Shown piece after piece: positions 36,167-46,210 of a DNA stretch of 64,000 nt. Positions within the stretch are counted from its first letter, which is position 1. The number at the start of each line of letters is the position of its first letter. A model generated the notes under the pieces. That model was given only the letters and a program-made list of their open reading frames with translations. It ran no database searches and was not told the DNA's origin. Both the position numbers and the translations under genes were made by a program. The DNA is from Psychrobacter glacincola (GTDB lineage: Bacteria > Pseudomonadota > Gammaproteobacteria > Pseudomonadales > Moraxellaceae). The stretch lies in the NCBI RefSeq assembly GCF_904846075.1, contig NZ_CAJGZH010000001.1, forward strand, positions 310,001 through 374,000, given 5' to 3'.

Positions 36167-37390
36167 CTAAATATCCAGCACCACATCAGTCATGGCAATG
36201 TTGATGCAAGTTTGAATAGATTCATAACCATCACTGCTCATTTTTCCTGTGTGAATATTTTTGACCATACCGCTGACTTTATTGCAGCGACACAACTGGC
36301 AGATACCTTGTCTACAACCATGTGCTAAGCGAATTCCTGCGTCCTCTGCGGCATTCAATAATGTCGTGCTACTGTCAAACTGCCGTTGCCTCGCCCGTAA
36401 ATAAACAGTGTGTTGTACCGCGTGTTTTTTTCTATCGAGCGCTTGTTTGTTATCAAAATCGAAATCAGGCAACGCATGACCAAAGTTTTCTACAATGATA
36501 TTATCGCGCAGGTTTTTATTGTGCGGTAAGGTTACCTTCGCCGCTGCTTTATATAAGCCAGTCAACAGAGCCTGTGACCCGCATGCAAATATTTGCGTAT
36601 CTGCCAGCGGTAGGTTTAATACCAACAAACTGTCTACGCTCAAGTGTCGCTTGCCAGCCAAATAAGTATCAGATTTCTCGGTATTGACCAGATGATAGGC
36701 GAAAGCTAGATACGCTGTGCTCAGTTGTTGCCATTGGTTTTTGAACGCGAGCATTTCAGTGCGACTGTAATATAGCAACGTCACCTGATGTCCGTTGTCC
36801 AGTGCTTGCGTGATGAGTCCTAACATGGGCGTAATACCGCTGCCACCCGCGATAAATAGTAAAGAATCAGGTTTTTCGGCAGCTGATGTTGTCTGTACCT
36901 TTATAGATGATTGTGCCAAAGTGAAAGAGCCACTGGGGACACTACTGTTGATGACACTACCAAGTGCCATATGTTTGGTTAAATAATTCGAAACTAAGCC
37001 TTGTGGCTTAATAGCAATGGTAATCGCAAGATAAGGTGGTTGCTTTTTGCTATCGCCACTATTAATACTGTTGCCAGTAGTAACGTCGTGCCACCAGAGC
37101 GGTTGATGCGCCAAACCTAATAATGAATAGCTGCGCTGATGATACACACCTTCAATAAGAACGCTTAAGTTAAGGTGTTGCCCACCCTGCCAACCACGTT
37201 GCGAACCCACTAATTGCCGTCGAAAAGCATGATTGATCTCAAATCTGAGCGCTATTAAGTCATCGCTAAGGGTATACCGCGCAACAAGGCGCAGCTTTGG
37301 GACAGTGAAAGACCAAAACGGCTGTAAGTGTGATCCAATAAAATCGATAAATGCATGTTGAATCATTTCAGGGCGATAGCCGTTGGTCAT
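36167..37390 (-). CDS. ferredoxin reductase with C-terminal 2Fe-2S domain
   Basis: A 407-residue electron-transfer protein. The FAD-binding part has RSYSLLG, the NAD-binding part GGSGITPMLGLI, and the C-terminal plant-type ferredoxin domain carries CRQGICQLCRC then a distal Cys in IQTCINIA (Cx4Cx2C...C). Same layout as reductases paired with acyl desaturases (for example Rv3230c with DesA3). It lies 150 bases upstream of the desaturase on the same strand, so it is probably co-transcribed. No TetR (DesT-like) regulator gene is next to it. Confidence 0.9.
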   Translation of the reverse strand: MTNGYRPEMIQHAFIDFIGSHLQPFWSFTVPKLRLVARYTLSDDLIALRFEINHAFRRQLVGSQRGWQGGQHLNLSVLIEGVYHQRSYSLLGLAHQPLWWHDVTTGNSINSGDSKKQPPYLAITIAIKPQGLVSNYLTKHMALGSVINSSVPSGSFTLAQSSIKVQTTSAAEKPDSLLFIAGGSGITPMLGLITQALDNGHQVTLLYYSRTEMLAFKNQWQQLSTAYLAFAYHLVNTEKSDTYLAGKRHLSVDSLLVLNLPLADTQIFACGSQALLTGLYKAAAKVTLPHNKNLRDNIIVENFGHALPDFDFDNKQALDRKKHAVQHTVYLRARQRQFDSSTTLLNAAEDAGIRLAHGCRQGICQLCRCNKVSGMVKNIHTGKMSSDGYESIQTCINIAMTDVVLDI

Positions 37391-37827
37391 ATTGTCAGTA
37401 CCTTTATTAATACTATTAAAATGATTGACAGCATAAATAGTGTGTTCACCTGTGCGCCAATTTAGCGGATATCACTTAGGTCAGGTTGATTGAATTTGTT
37501 AAGATATCCTAACATGCTAACGGCTATTGATTAAATTTGCGAAAGTTTTGATGCTATTTTTTGTGGTCTTTATAAAACAGTTATAAGTCAGAATGTTAAG
37601 CGAAACGGTTAGATAGTAGGTTTCGTTACCGCTTTTAGCTAGAAAGCTGAGCACTCTGTGACAAAAGCCGTAAAACAATCGTTAAAACAATCTGTTGGCT
37701 TGCAGGGTATGCGCCACAATGCGATAATGGCTTATAATTTGTAACCCTGATTTTGAGGTGCAGCACGCTTGGCATCATTGCTAAGTATGATTTGCTCGCC
37801 TCTTTTATGCAGTCTATCGGAGTGTTA
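37391..37827. other. 437-base divergent intergenic region
   Basis: Contains the promoters of the reductase/desaturase unit and of ettA. AATTTGTTAAGATATCCTAA is near 37493-37512. I see no gene and no firm operator. Confidence 0.4.
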
Positions 37828-39489
37828 ATGGCTCAATATATTTACACGATGAACAACGTGTCAAAACTTGTTCCGCCTAAGCGTGAAATCTTAAAGAACA
37901 TAAACCTATCGTTCTTCCCAGGTGCCAAAATCGGTGTCCTAGGTATTAACGGTTCAGGTAAATCAACCTTGCTACGCATTATGGCGGGCGTGGATACTGA
38001 ATTTAGTGGTGAAGCGCGCGCGCAGACAGGTACCAAGATCGGTTATCTGCCGCAGGAACCACAGCTTGATGACAGCAAAGACGTGCGTGGTAACGTCGAA
38101 GACGGTATGCGTGAAGCCTTAGATGCGCTCGCACGTTTAGATGCCATTTACGCAGAATATGCAGAGCCTGATGCTGACTTTGATAAGCTTGCTGAAGAAC
38201 AAGGCAAGATGGAAGACATCATTCAAGCGTGGGATGCCCATAACTTAAATACCCAGCTCGAAAAAGCGGCTGATGCCCTACGTCTGCCACCTTGGGATGC
38301 GGATGTTAGTAAGCTGTCTGGTGGTGAAAAACGCCGTGTGGCACTATGTCGTTTGCTATTGTCACGCCCTGACATGCTGTTACTTGACGAACCAACCAAC
38401 CATTTGGACGCTGAGTCCGTAGCATGGTTAGAGCAGTTCTTGCAGAACTACAGCGGTACAATCGTTGCCATTACCCATGATAGATATTTCCTAGACAACG
38501 TCGCTCAGTGGATTTTGGAGCTAGATCGTGGCCATGGTTATCCGTATGAAGGCAACTATACTGAGTGGCTCGAGCAAAAGAACACGCGTTTAGAGCAGCA
38601 GAACAAGCAAGAAGAGTCATTTGCTAAAGCATTGAAAAAAGAGCTGGATTGGATTCGTAAAAACCAGAAAGGCCAACAAGCCAAGTCTAAATCTCGTGTA
38701 CAGCGCTTTGAAGAGTTGAACTCAACAGAGTTCCAGCAGCGCAATGAGACAGCTGAAATTTATATTCCGCCCGGTCCACGTCTAGGTAATAAAGTCATTG
38801 AAGTGAATAACATCTCCAAATCATTTGGTGATCGTCTGCTTTATGAAAACCTAAGCTTTAACGTGCCAGCTGGTGCGATCGTTGGTATCATCGGACCAAA
38901 CGGTGCGGGTAAAACCACGCTATTTAATATGATTACCGAACGTGATACGCCAGATACGGGTTCAGTCGATTTGGGAGAAAGTGTCAAAGTCGCTTATGTT
39001 GGTCAGGTACGTGACAACTTAGATGACAGCAAAACCGTTTGGGAAGAAGTGTCTGACGGTCTTGATATTATTACGGTTGGCGATTACACCACGCCAAGTC
39101 GTGCTTATATCGGTCGCTTTAACTTTAAAGGCTCAGATCAGCAAAAGCACGTCGGTCAATTGTCTGGCGGTGAGCGTAACCGCTTACAGCTAGCGAAGAC
39201 ATTGAAGCAGGGCGCAAACGTACTGCTACTCGATGAACCTTCAAACGATTTGGACATTGAAACCTTACGTGCGCTAGAAGATGCGATTCAGGTCTTCCCA
39301 GGTACGGTCATGGTCGTCTCGCATGATCGCTGGTTCCTTGACCGTATCGCGACTCATATCTTAGCGTTCGAAGATGAAGGCCCAGTTTGGTTCGATGGTA
39401 ACTATTCTGAGTTTGAAACGTATCGCAAAAAGACGATGGGTGATGCTGCCACTCCTAAGCGTATGAAATATAAAAAGATTTCGACTTAG
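37828..39489 (+). CDS. ettA: energy-dependent translational throttle protein EttA
   Basis: An ABC-F ATPase that binds the ribosomal E site and gates the first translation steps according to ATP level. The 553 residues match EttA length. There are two ABC domains with Walker A GINGSGKST and GPNGAGKTT, signatures LSGGEKRRVALC and LSGGERNRLQLA, and Walker B LLLDEPTNHLD and LLLDEPSNDLD. The conserved linker helix LEQQNKQEESFAKAL is between them. I start at the ATG at 37828 with CGGAG upstream; the frame stays open 25 codons earlier without support. Confidence 0.95.
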   Translation: MAQYIYTMNNVSKLVPPKREILKNINLSFFPGAKIGVLGINGSGKSTLLRIMAGVDTEFSGEARAQTGTKIGYLPQEPQLDDSKDVRGNVEDGMREALDALARLDAIYAEYAEPDADFDKLAEEQGKMEDIIQAWDAHNLNTQLEKAADALRLPPWDADVSKLSGGEKRRVALCRLLLSRPDMLLLDEPTNHLDAESVAWLEQFLQNYSGTIVAITHDRYFLDNVAQWILELDRGHGYPYEGNYTEWLEQKNTRLEQQNKQEESFAKALKKELDWIRKNQKGQQAKSKSRVQRFEELNSTEFQQRNETAEIYIPPGPRLGNKVIEVNNISKSFGDRLLYENLSFNVPAGAIVGIIGPNGAGKTTLFNMITERDTPDTGSVDLGESVKVAYVGQVRDNLDDSKTVWEEVSDGLDIITVGDYTTPSRAYIGRFNFKGSDQQKHVGQLSGGERNRLQLAKTLKQGANVLLLDEPSNDLDIETLRALEDAIQVFPGTVMVVSHDRWFLDRIATHILAFEDEGPVWFDGNYSEFETYRKKTMGDAATPKRMKYKKIST

Positions 39490-39566
39490 GACTGTTGTTT
39501 AAAAGGTAGTTACTTAAAAGATAGTTGTTAAAAAAACAGCTACTTAGAAATTTCAAATTTGAAGAT

Positions 39567-39602
39567 AAAAAAAGACCTCTAATCAATTAGAGGTCTTTTT
39601 TT
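39567..39602 (+). terminator. bidirectional rho-independent terminator
   Basis: AAAAAAAGACCTCTAAT, a short loop and ATTAGAGGTCTTTTTTT lie between the convergent ettA and plsB genes. Confidence 0.92.
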
Positions 39603-39650
39603 GCTCGATATATTCAGTTTAGCTCATTAAATATTATAGCTGGTTGCAGA

Positions 39651-42449
39651 TTAACGCTTACGCCCAAATTTACGCTGCTTTTTATTACTAATCTCAGTAA
39701 TCGCATGGGTAATTTCTTCTTCATCTAAGCTGGCGACTTGCTGCAAAATCTGCATCATGTCAGGCGTTAGCACGTACTTAGCATGACTAGCAATATCATT
39801 GATACGATGATCAAAGGTCAATACGCCAGTTTCATCATCTTTTTGCAAGTAATCAAGACGAGTCAAGGCACTGATGAAGCTGGTGAATAAGGCGCGGTCA
39901 AAGAAATCAGGAATATCATCTGCATATAGTACAGATAAGCGCTGACCCAGCAGATGACACAGATCAACGACTTCGCTTTCGGTCAGATTACCTGAGCCTT
40001 GCTGGGCGAGTAGGGCAAGCGTCATAAAGTAACGCTCAAGGCTCTGTCCGACAGGCGTCGCTAGCACTTGCAGCTGCTGATAGCATTTGCTGTTTGACTC
40101 AGGGACGCTGAGTACGCCATCGCTCAATTCGACAATTAGACCATGCGAGAGTAGGCTGTCGATTTTTTTGTTCAAGGTATCAGCCAAGCCATGTGCTGGG
40201 TAATATAAGAACAGCTCGCTTTGTAAAAATGGATAGAGTTGCTTAGCAATATTGTCCAAACGACTGCGTTCGATACGGCCGTTACGCGCCACTAAGGCGG
40301 CTAAAAAAGACAGTAGAATAAAGACATGAAGGATATTATTACGGAAATAACTGAGTAATGCCGCTTGCTTGCCGGCAATTTGAATGATGTCGCCTAAGAT
40401 ATGCGGCGTACGTTCAATGAGCTTTAGTTTGATACCATAATCAATGATTTGCTGCGGACTCATATCTGTAATGACGGTATCATCTGAGTAGGACAACTGC
40501 TGAGCAAGACCTTGATAAAGGGCAATTTGCTCACGACAGATTTCTTCATCTAAAGCCGCTTTAGGCGCTGATAATAATACCAATGATAATAACGAAACGG
40601 GCGTCACAACCGCCGCCTTATTGATGTGCTGCATGATTTTGACGCCGATGTTATCGACCATCGCGCTGGCTTTATCATCGAGCGGGGTATCGGTGCGATC
40701 CGTCGGCAAGCTATTGGCTGGCACATCGAATTTTGTCATAAAGTCGCTAAGATGCAGTGGTGTGCCAAAGCTTAGATGTACATTACCAAAGATACGCTCA
40801 ATTTTACGACCAACTTTGAGTAAGCCTAGTAAAGATTCAGATTCTTTTGGCTTGCCTTTTAGCTCACCAACATAGGTGCCACCTTCCATAATACGCTCAT
40901 AACCGATATAAGTCGGAATGAAAACCACTGGCTTCTCAGAATGACGTAATTGACTGTGCACTGTCATTGCTAGCATGCCCATCTTCGGTGGTAATAAACG
41001 TCCTGAACGCGAGCGACCACCCTCGATAAAGTATTCAATCGGTGTGTTACGCGTAATAAGGGTGTGCATATATTCGCGGAGGACGGCAGTATAAAGTGCA
41101 TTGCCACGAAAGCTACGACGTATATAAAAGGCAACCGCGCCGCGTAATAACGGCCCTAATACGGGTACATCTAGGTTGTCACCAGCAGCGACATAAGGAA
41201 TGCTTAGACCACGCTTGTAGATGACATAAGATAGCAATAGATAATCGACATGGCTACGATGACAAGGCACATAAACCAGCTCATAGTCAGTTGCAAGCTC
41301 ACGTACGCGCTCGAAATGATGGACTTCTACGCCATCATAGAGTTGCGTCCATAACCACGTTAAAAACTTATAAAAACCGCGCACGATGGAATGTGAATAG
41401 TCATTGACCATCTCATTGGCGTAACCTTTAGCCAAGACACGGGCTTCACGTACACTGATACCAGATTCTACTGCTTCTGCCTCTATCGCATGTTTGATAG
41501 CTGGTGAATACACTAGCTTATCTACCAAATTACGCCTGTCTGATAAATCAGGACCGAGCATACTGGCACGCTGCTTGTCTAAATAAACCGTAAGCCGCTG
41601 CTGTAGCATACGGACCAGTTCACGATTGCTGTCAGCGGTCGCTACCAAAGCATAATTTGGTGCTTCGTCGGCATCGCCCACGCTACTGGTGATGTCTAAA
41701 TGGCTGTCTTTTGCAGAGCTTTCTTTTACATTGCCTTCTTTTATAAAGTTCTCTTTTGAATCAGTAGCTAGCGAATCAAAAATAGAAAACCCTTCTTCAT
41801 CACCTTTAAGGCTATCATTGATAAGGGTACGTAGATCTTGAGGTGGATGGAACTGTACAAAGGTGTCACGTCCCATTACTCCGATATTAAAGAGCTGCTT
41901 GGTGATGCTAGGGTCTTGCCAGTTGTCAGCGGTCAGCAGCTTAAACAGTGAATCCTCTTTTTCTGGAGCGCGTCCCCATAAAATAGAGACGGGCACCAAA
42001 CGTACTTTTAGCTCTGGATGTTGCAAAACAGCAGACACCAAACGTGACAGGCGCGGCGATAGCTGACTGTCTTTGGCGCTTGGATGGTTCAAAAATATGA
42101 TGGCTGCGTTTTCTTTGGTATTATGGGCGGCATCATGTACCCCAACCAATGCTGGTGGTAAATTGTGCTCTTGCGTCTGCAGGTCAATCAAAATACTGTT
42201 GGAGCGCGAATAATCTTGCAACACATAAAATCTTAGCGTTTGATCGTCTGTATCGAACTCAGGTAATTCACCCAATAGCTTAGGTTTAACAGCGACATCG
42301 AGTAGCTGCCCCGATAGCTTGCGATAAATTTGATTAATCGGCGCATTGGAATAAGGCTTGGGGGCGATTGGATTGACGTCAGTATTAGAGGCGCTGTCGG
42401 TTGTGACTGGCGCTTTAAAAATCCGTTTTTTTAAGAACTTCGGTATCAT
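39651..42449 (-). CDS. plsB: glycerol-3-phosphate 1-O-acyltransferase
   Basis: Inner-membrane enzyme adding the first acyl chain to glycerol-3-phosphate. The protein is 932 residues from the ATG at 42449 (a TTG four codons earlier is open but unsupported). The acyltransferase block has the HX4D box CHRSHVD near 397, AAGDNLDVPVLGPLLRGAVAFYIRR, FIEGGRSRSGRLLPPKMG and VVFIPTYIGYERIMEG. Length exceeds E. coli PlsB (807). Extra sequence is mainly Ser/Lys/Asp-rich around residues 225-265. No operon partner. Confidence 0.95.
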   Translation of the reverse strand: MIPKFLKKRIFKAPVTTDSASNTDVNPIAPKPYSNAPINQIYRKLSGQLLDVAVKPKLLGELPEFDTDDQTLRFYVLQDYSRSNSILIDLQTQEHNLPPALVGVHDAAHNTKENAAIIFLNHPSAKDSQLSPRLSRLVSAVLQHPELKVRLVPVSILWGRAPEKEDSLFKLLTADNWQDPSITKQLFNIGVMGRDTFVQFHPPQDLRTLINDSLKGDEEGFSIFDSLATDSKENFIKEGNVKESSAKDSHLDITSSVGDADEAPNYALVATADSNRELVRMLQQRLTVYLDKQRASMLGPDLSDRRNLVDKLVYSPAIKHAIEAEAVESGISVREARVLAKGYANEMVNDYSHSIVRGFYKFLTWLWTQLYDGVEVHHFERVRELATDYELVYVPCHRSHVDYLLLSYVIYKRGLSIPYVAAGDNLDVPVLGPLLRGAVAFYIRRSFRGNALYTAVLREYMHTLITRNTPIEYFIEGGRSRSGRLLPPKMGMLAMTVHSQLRHSEKPVVFIPTYIGYERIMEGGTYVGELKGKPKESESLLGLLKVGRKIERIFGNVHLSFGTPLHLSDFMTKFDVPANSLPTDRTDTPLDDKASAMVDNIGVKIMQHINKAAVVTPVSLLSLVLLSAPKAALDEEICREQIALYQGLAQQLSYSDDTVITDMSPQQIIDYGIKLKLIERTPHILGDIIQIAGKQAALLSYFRNNILHVFILLSFLAALVARNGRIERSRLDNIAKQLYPFLQSELFLYYPAHGLADTLNKKIDSLLSHGLIVELSDGVLSVPESNSKCYQQLQVLATPVGQSLERYFMTLALLAQQGSGNLTESEVVDLCHLLGQRLSVLYADDIPDFFDRALFTSFISALTRLDYLQKDDETGVLTFDHRINDIASHAKYVLTPDMMQILQQVASLDEEEITHAITEISNKKQRKFGRKR

Positions 42450-42707
42450 AATCAGTATCAAAAATAGTCAAATATGTTGCGCTTATGATGCCATAAAAGC
42501 CATCAAAGCGATATATAGTGTCTGTATATACTGCTAATATTAATACGGTCTGGTTACTATATAGTGAGTTAAGCCGCTCTTAATAAGCTCAAATAATTGA
42601 AAGTTAATGTATTTAGCGCAATAATAGTTCGGCGACAACCAAGAGTCACTATAGAGTAATTATGTTTAAATCTACCCATTAATATCATTGATATAAGCTG
42701 AAATATT

Positions 42708-43196
42708 ATGACACCAGCGATTAATCTTGCCAAACAACGCGCTCTGAACTATCAATTACACGACTATGTCCATGACAGTAATGCCGCCTCTTTTGGCTTA
42801 GAGGCGGCAGAAAAGCTAGGCGTGGATGTGTCACAAGTGTTTAAAACCTTGGTGGTATCGACAGAGACTGGTACGCTTGCCGTTGCTATCTTACCCGTGG
42901 ATAAAACGTTAAACTTTAAAAAAATGGCTAAGGCGCTATCTTCGAATAAATTGCTGACCTGCAAAAAAGTGCAAATGGCGGATCCTAAGCAGGTAGAGCG
43001 TAGTACGGGCTATGTGCTAGGCGGTGTCAGCCCATTGGGACAAAAAAAGCGCTTGCCGACTATCATAGACAGCTCGGCTGCAGAGCAGACAACGATGTAT
43101 GTCAGCGGTGGTCGCCGTGGTTTAGAAATTGAGCTGCCACCAGCACAATTAGCTGAGACCCTTGCTGCTTGCTTTAGTACTATTATTGATGACTAA
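42708..43196 (+). CDS. ybaK: Cys-tRNA(Pro)/Cys-tRNA(Cys) deacylase YbaK
   Basis: Hydrolyses mischarged Cys-tRNA(Pro) and so guards translation fidelity. The 162 residues are usual YbaK length. Key features are VFKTLVVSTETGTLAVAILPVDKTLNFKKMAKAL with the substrate Lys, GYVLGGVSPLGQKKRLPTIID, and YVSGGRRGLEIELPP. It stands alone with a 43196 stop followed by a tandem TGATGACTAAAAA sequence that includes the stop. EbsC-type paralogues are less likely. Confidence 0.93.
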   Translation: MTPAINLAKQRALNYQLHDYVHDSNAASFGLEAAEKLGVDVSQVFKTLVVSTETGTLAVAILPVDKTLNFKKMAKALSSNKLLTCKKVQMADPKQVERSTGYVLGGVSPLGQKKRLPTIIDSSAAEQTTMYVSGGRRGLEIELPPAQLAETLAACFSTIIDD

Positions 43197-43303
43197 AAAG
43201 TTACTGATGACTAAAAATCGTTGCCGCTGATGGGCTGTTCAATCAAGCCTGAAACGATGGCTAATATTTTACTCCCTCACTCATATTTTATAAGGACATA
43301 TTC

Positions 43304-43678
43304 ATGCCACATCTAACCATTCAAATGACGCCCAATGTCAGTATTGCTCATGAAGAATCATTGCTTAAAGCGTTAAATAAAGCATTATGGGACAGTGGGC
43401 ACTTTGGCACGCCGACTGATATTAAAGCACGGATCGTACCTATTGAGACATTTTTGGTAGGCGTTGAAGATGATGAGCAGGCGTATGGCTTTATTTATGC
43501 GCATCTAAAACTAATGACTGGTCGTGACATGGTTATTCGTAATCAGCTAGCAGGGCTGCTGGTGACGGCGATAGAGCAGGAGATAGTCGCAGAGCAATCA
43601 GGGCGAGCAGCCTTACAGATATGTGTGGAAGTTGAAGAAATTAGCGCGGTGTATCATAAAAAAATGCTGGGTAGCTAA
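43304..43678 (+). CDS. 5-carboxymethyl-2-hydroxymuconate delta-isomerase family protein
   Basis: A 124-residue tautomerase-superfamily protein of the CHMI (HpaF) family, which acts in homoprotocatechuate breakdown. It starts MPHLTIQM with the conserved Pro that becomes N-terminal after Met removal. ARIVPIETFLVGVEDDEQAYGFIYAHLKLMTGR and the C-terminal VEVEEISAVYHKKM fit the family. The other hpa genes are not present, so the physiological substrate may differ. AAGGA precedes the start. Confidence 0.85.
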   Translation: MPHLTIQMTPNVSIAHEESLLKALNKALWDSGHFGTPTDIKARIVPIETFLVGVEDDEQAYGFIYAHLKLMTGRDMVIRNQLAGLLVTAIEQEIVAEQSGRAALQICVEVEEISAVYHKKMLGS

Positions 43679-43715
43679 AATGCTGATATCGTCCGAAACG
43701 ACGATTCATCAATGG

Positions 43716-44198
43716 TTATAAGTACTCACATAGCGATTTACTGGCATACGTGGGTAATATCATTACCTCAACCTTATAACCAGCCGTTTTGCCTTCAGTC
43801 GCCATCAAATTGCGGGCAATACGTAAGCGATATTCTCCGGTTGCAGGTAGGCAGCCTTGATACACGATACCGCCTTTGCTGCCATCTTGCGTACCGTTTG
43901 GCATATGTAATACGCCGACATTGGCTGTCTCAGGCGTACCAGTAAGTGGCGAAATATTAATAATGGCATATTGCCAGCTGGTGGCATCAAAGCGATACCA
44001 GCGCTCATCTTCATTGGGGCTTAATTTGCCAGTGACCGTACTACTGATCGCGCCTTTGGCAAATTTAATAGGAATGTCAGGATTTTTAGCCAGCTCCGTA
44101 GCACTAGTTGCGCTAAAACTGATCAGTGCCGTACTGAGCAGTAGCACTCGTATAAATGATGAAGCTAAGGAAGTTTTTTGATGATCAGTGGATAACAT
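43716..44198 (-). CDS. exported protein, possibly PliG-like lysozyme inhibitor
   Basis: A 160-residue protein with a longish signal peptide (about residues 14-33, ending SATSA). The mature part IKFAKGAISSTVTGKL...DERWYRFDA and the close GEYRLRIARNLMATEGKTAGYKVEVMI resemble the strand pattern of PliG-type inhibitors of g-type lysozyme (KVxFAKGxSSATFSGxI...GxYTLRVxxxRNEARR). Two cysteines (QGCLP and SLCEYL) could pair. AGGAG precedes the ATG. The family link is by eye only, so the function is tentative. Confidence 0.5.
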   Translation of the reverse strand: MLSTDHQKTSLASSFIRVLLLSTALISFSATSATELAKNPDIPIKFAKGAISSTVTGKLSPNEDERWYRFDATSWQYAIINISPLTGTPETANVGVLHMPNGTQDGSKGGIVYQGCLPATGEYRLRIARNLMATEGKTAGYKVEVMILPTYASKSLCEYL

Positions 44199-44314
44199 GA
44201 TTGGCTCCTAAAATGGCCATTTATCTATAATGAGTTACTCGTTGTCTCTCATCTATGATTTATATTTATTATCGATAGGCTTTAATGAGAACGTCTGTAC
44301 TTTTAGTTAAGCAT

Positions 44315-44345
44315 AAAAAAGCGCCTACATGCTAGGCGCTTTTCT
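44315..44345 (-). terminator. rho-independent terminator of the acyl-CoA dehydrogenase gene
   Basis: AGCGCCTA, a CATGC loop and TAGGCGCT form a stem; on the minus strand T6 follows. It lies directly downstream of the dehydrogenase stop. Confidence 0.9.
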
Positions 44346-44389
44346 TATTAATTACTGCTTAATTGTGATGCTATCTTAGTCTAAAAAAC

Positions 44390-46210
44390 TTAGTCTAGAA
44401 AAGCAAAGTTCTCAATCTTCATTGCTGTCATGCTGTCACTTGGTGCAACCATGGCTTCGGCATGCCCCGAGGTACGTGGCAGCAGCTTATCAAAGTAGAA
44501 TTCAGCCGTTTGGATCTTAGCTTTGTAGAATTCTGGGGATTCAGTGCCGCCGTTTTCTAGCTTGTCATAAGCGACTGCTGCCATACGCGCCCAATGATAA
44601 CCCATCATGACATAACCTGAGTACATCAAGAAGTCATCTGATGCAGCTGAGATGATTTCACGATCTTTACGTGCCATTAGCATCAAGCGGACAGTCAATG
44701 TATTCCACTCAGCACATAGCTTGGTGAGCGCCCAAACAAATTTACGCATGTCTTTATCAAGCGCATACTCGCCACACCATTTCATGATGCTTGAGGTGTA
44801 ATCGCGGATGATTTTGCCTTTAGACTGCAAGATCACTTTACGACCGAGTAAATCCAATGCTTGAATACCAGTTGTACCTTCGTACATGGTGGCGATACGA
44901 GCATCACGAGCGATTAGCTCCATGCCCCATTCTTTGATATAGCCATGACCGCCATAGACTTGCTGACCGTGTTTGGCCGCTTCAATGCCTAGCTCAGTTA
45001 AGAAGCCTTTTAGGATTGGTGTGTAGAAACCCAATTTGTCATCCCATTTTTCAAACTCTTCATCATCGCCATTGATGATACCCTGTGCCATTTTATCGGC
45101 ATAGCGCGCAGAATGATAAATCATCGAACGACCGCCTTCGGCAAAGGCTTTTTGGGTCAATAGCATACGACGTACGTCAGCATGGTTGATGATGGCATCA
45201 GCAACTTTTTCAGGCTCTTTCGTGCCTGATAAGGTGCGCATAGAACGGCGATCTTTTGCATACGGCAGCGCGTTTTGGAATGACAATTCAGTATGCGCCA
45301 AACCTTGGATACCAGTACCAATACGGGCAGTATTCATAAAGGTGAACATAGCTTTTAGACCTTTGTTCGGCTCACCAATTAAGTAACCAACGGCATCATC
45401 AAAGTTTAGGACACAAGTAGCCGATGAGCTAATGCCCATTTTGTGTTCGATCGATCCACAAGTCACGCCATTACGCTCGCCAATTTCACCTTCAGTAGTT
45501 GGCAAGAATTTCGGTACGATAAATAATGAGATACCGCGTGTGCCTTCTGGTGCATTTGGCAAACGTGCTAAAACAATATGAACGATGTTTTCCGTTAAAT
45601 CATGCTCACCACTTGAGATGAAAATCTTAGTACCGCTAAGCTTATAAGAGCCGTCATCTTGTGGAATGGCTTTAGACTTAACTTGACCCAAATCCGTACC
45701 ACATTGTGGCTCAGTCAAGCACATGGTACCAGCCCAAGAGCCTTCGACCAATTTATGCAAGTAGGTTTCTTTTTGCTTATCGGTACCATATTGCATAATT
45801 GTATTGATACAGCCGGTTGATAGACCAGGATACATTGCCCATGGCCAGTTCGCCGTACCGATCATTTCAGCTTTAATTAAGTTCAATGAGGTCGGTAAGT
45901 TCATACCGCCGTACTCTTCAGGGTAAGAAATACCTTGCCAGCCGCCTTCTACAAATTGATCATAAGCTTCTTTAAAGCCTTTAGGGGTTGTGACAACCCC
46001 ATTCTCAAAATGACAACCTTCAGCATCTGCTGGCTGGTATAAAGGAGCTAAGACATTTTCAGCAAAATCTGCCATCCCTTGAAGAATCATATCAACGGTT
46101 TCAGGATCGGCATTTTCGCCATTGTCCAAATCTTTATAATGAGTTTGAAAGTCGAAAACATCATTTATTAAAAACTTGATATCACGTAAAGGTGCTTTGT
46201 AAGTTAACAT
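44390..46210 (-). CDS. acyl-CoA dehydrogenase (long, C-terminal-domain type)
   Basis: A 606-residue FAD-dependent acyl-CoA dehydrogenase of the subfamily with an added C-terminal domain (like those annotated DmdC or FadE5-like). Features are YPEEYGGMNLP at the start of the domain, GTMCLTEPQCGTDLG, KLSGTKIFISSGEHDL, NTARIGTGIQGLAHTE, the catalytic-glutamate motif ATMYEGTTGIQALDLLGRKV, and the C-terminal MKWCGEYALDKDM. It probably acts in fatty-acid or methylmercaptopropionyl-CoA breakdown; the exact substrate cannot be told. AGAGAG precedes the start. Monocistronic. Confidence 0.9.
   Translation of the reverse strand: MLTYKAPLRDIKFLINDVFDFQTHYKDLDNGENADPETVDMILQGMADFAENVLAPLYQPADAEGCHFENGVVTTPKGFKEAYDQFVEGGWQGISYPEEYGGMNLPTSLNLIKAEMIGTANWPWAMYPGLSTGCINTIMQYGTDKQKETYLHKLVEGSWAGTMCLTEPQCGTDLGQVKSKAIPQDDGSYKLSGTKIFISSGEHDLTENIVHIVLARLPNAPEGTRGISLFIVPKFLPTTEGEIGERNGVTCGSIEHKMGISSSATCVLNFDDAVGYLIGEPNKGLKAMFTFMNTARIGTGIQGLAHTELSFQNALPYAKDRRSMRTLSGTKEPEKVADAIINHADVRRMLLTQKAFAEGGRSMIYHSARYADKMAQGIINGDDEEFEKWDDKLGFYTPILKGFLTELGIEAAKHGQQVYGGHGYIKEWGMELIARDARIATMYEGTTGIQALDLLGRKVILQSKGKIIRDYTSSIMKWCGEYALDKDMRKFVWALTKLCAEWNTLTVRLMLMARKDREIISAASDDFLMYSGYVMMGYHWARMAAVAYDKLENGGTESPEFYKAKIQTAEFYFDKLLPRTSGHAEAMVAPSDSMTAMKIENFAFLD

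Noticed and set aside
43187..43219. tandem TGATGACTAAAAA at the ybaK stop
   Set aside because: Two copies of a short sequence at a stop codon; likely a small duplication without function.
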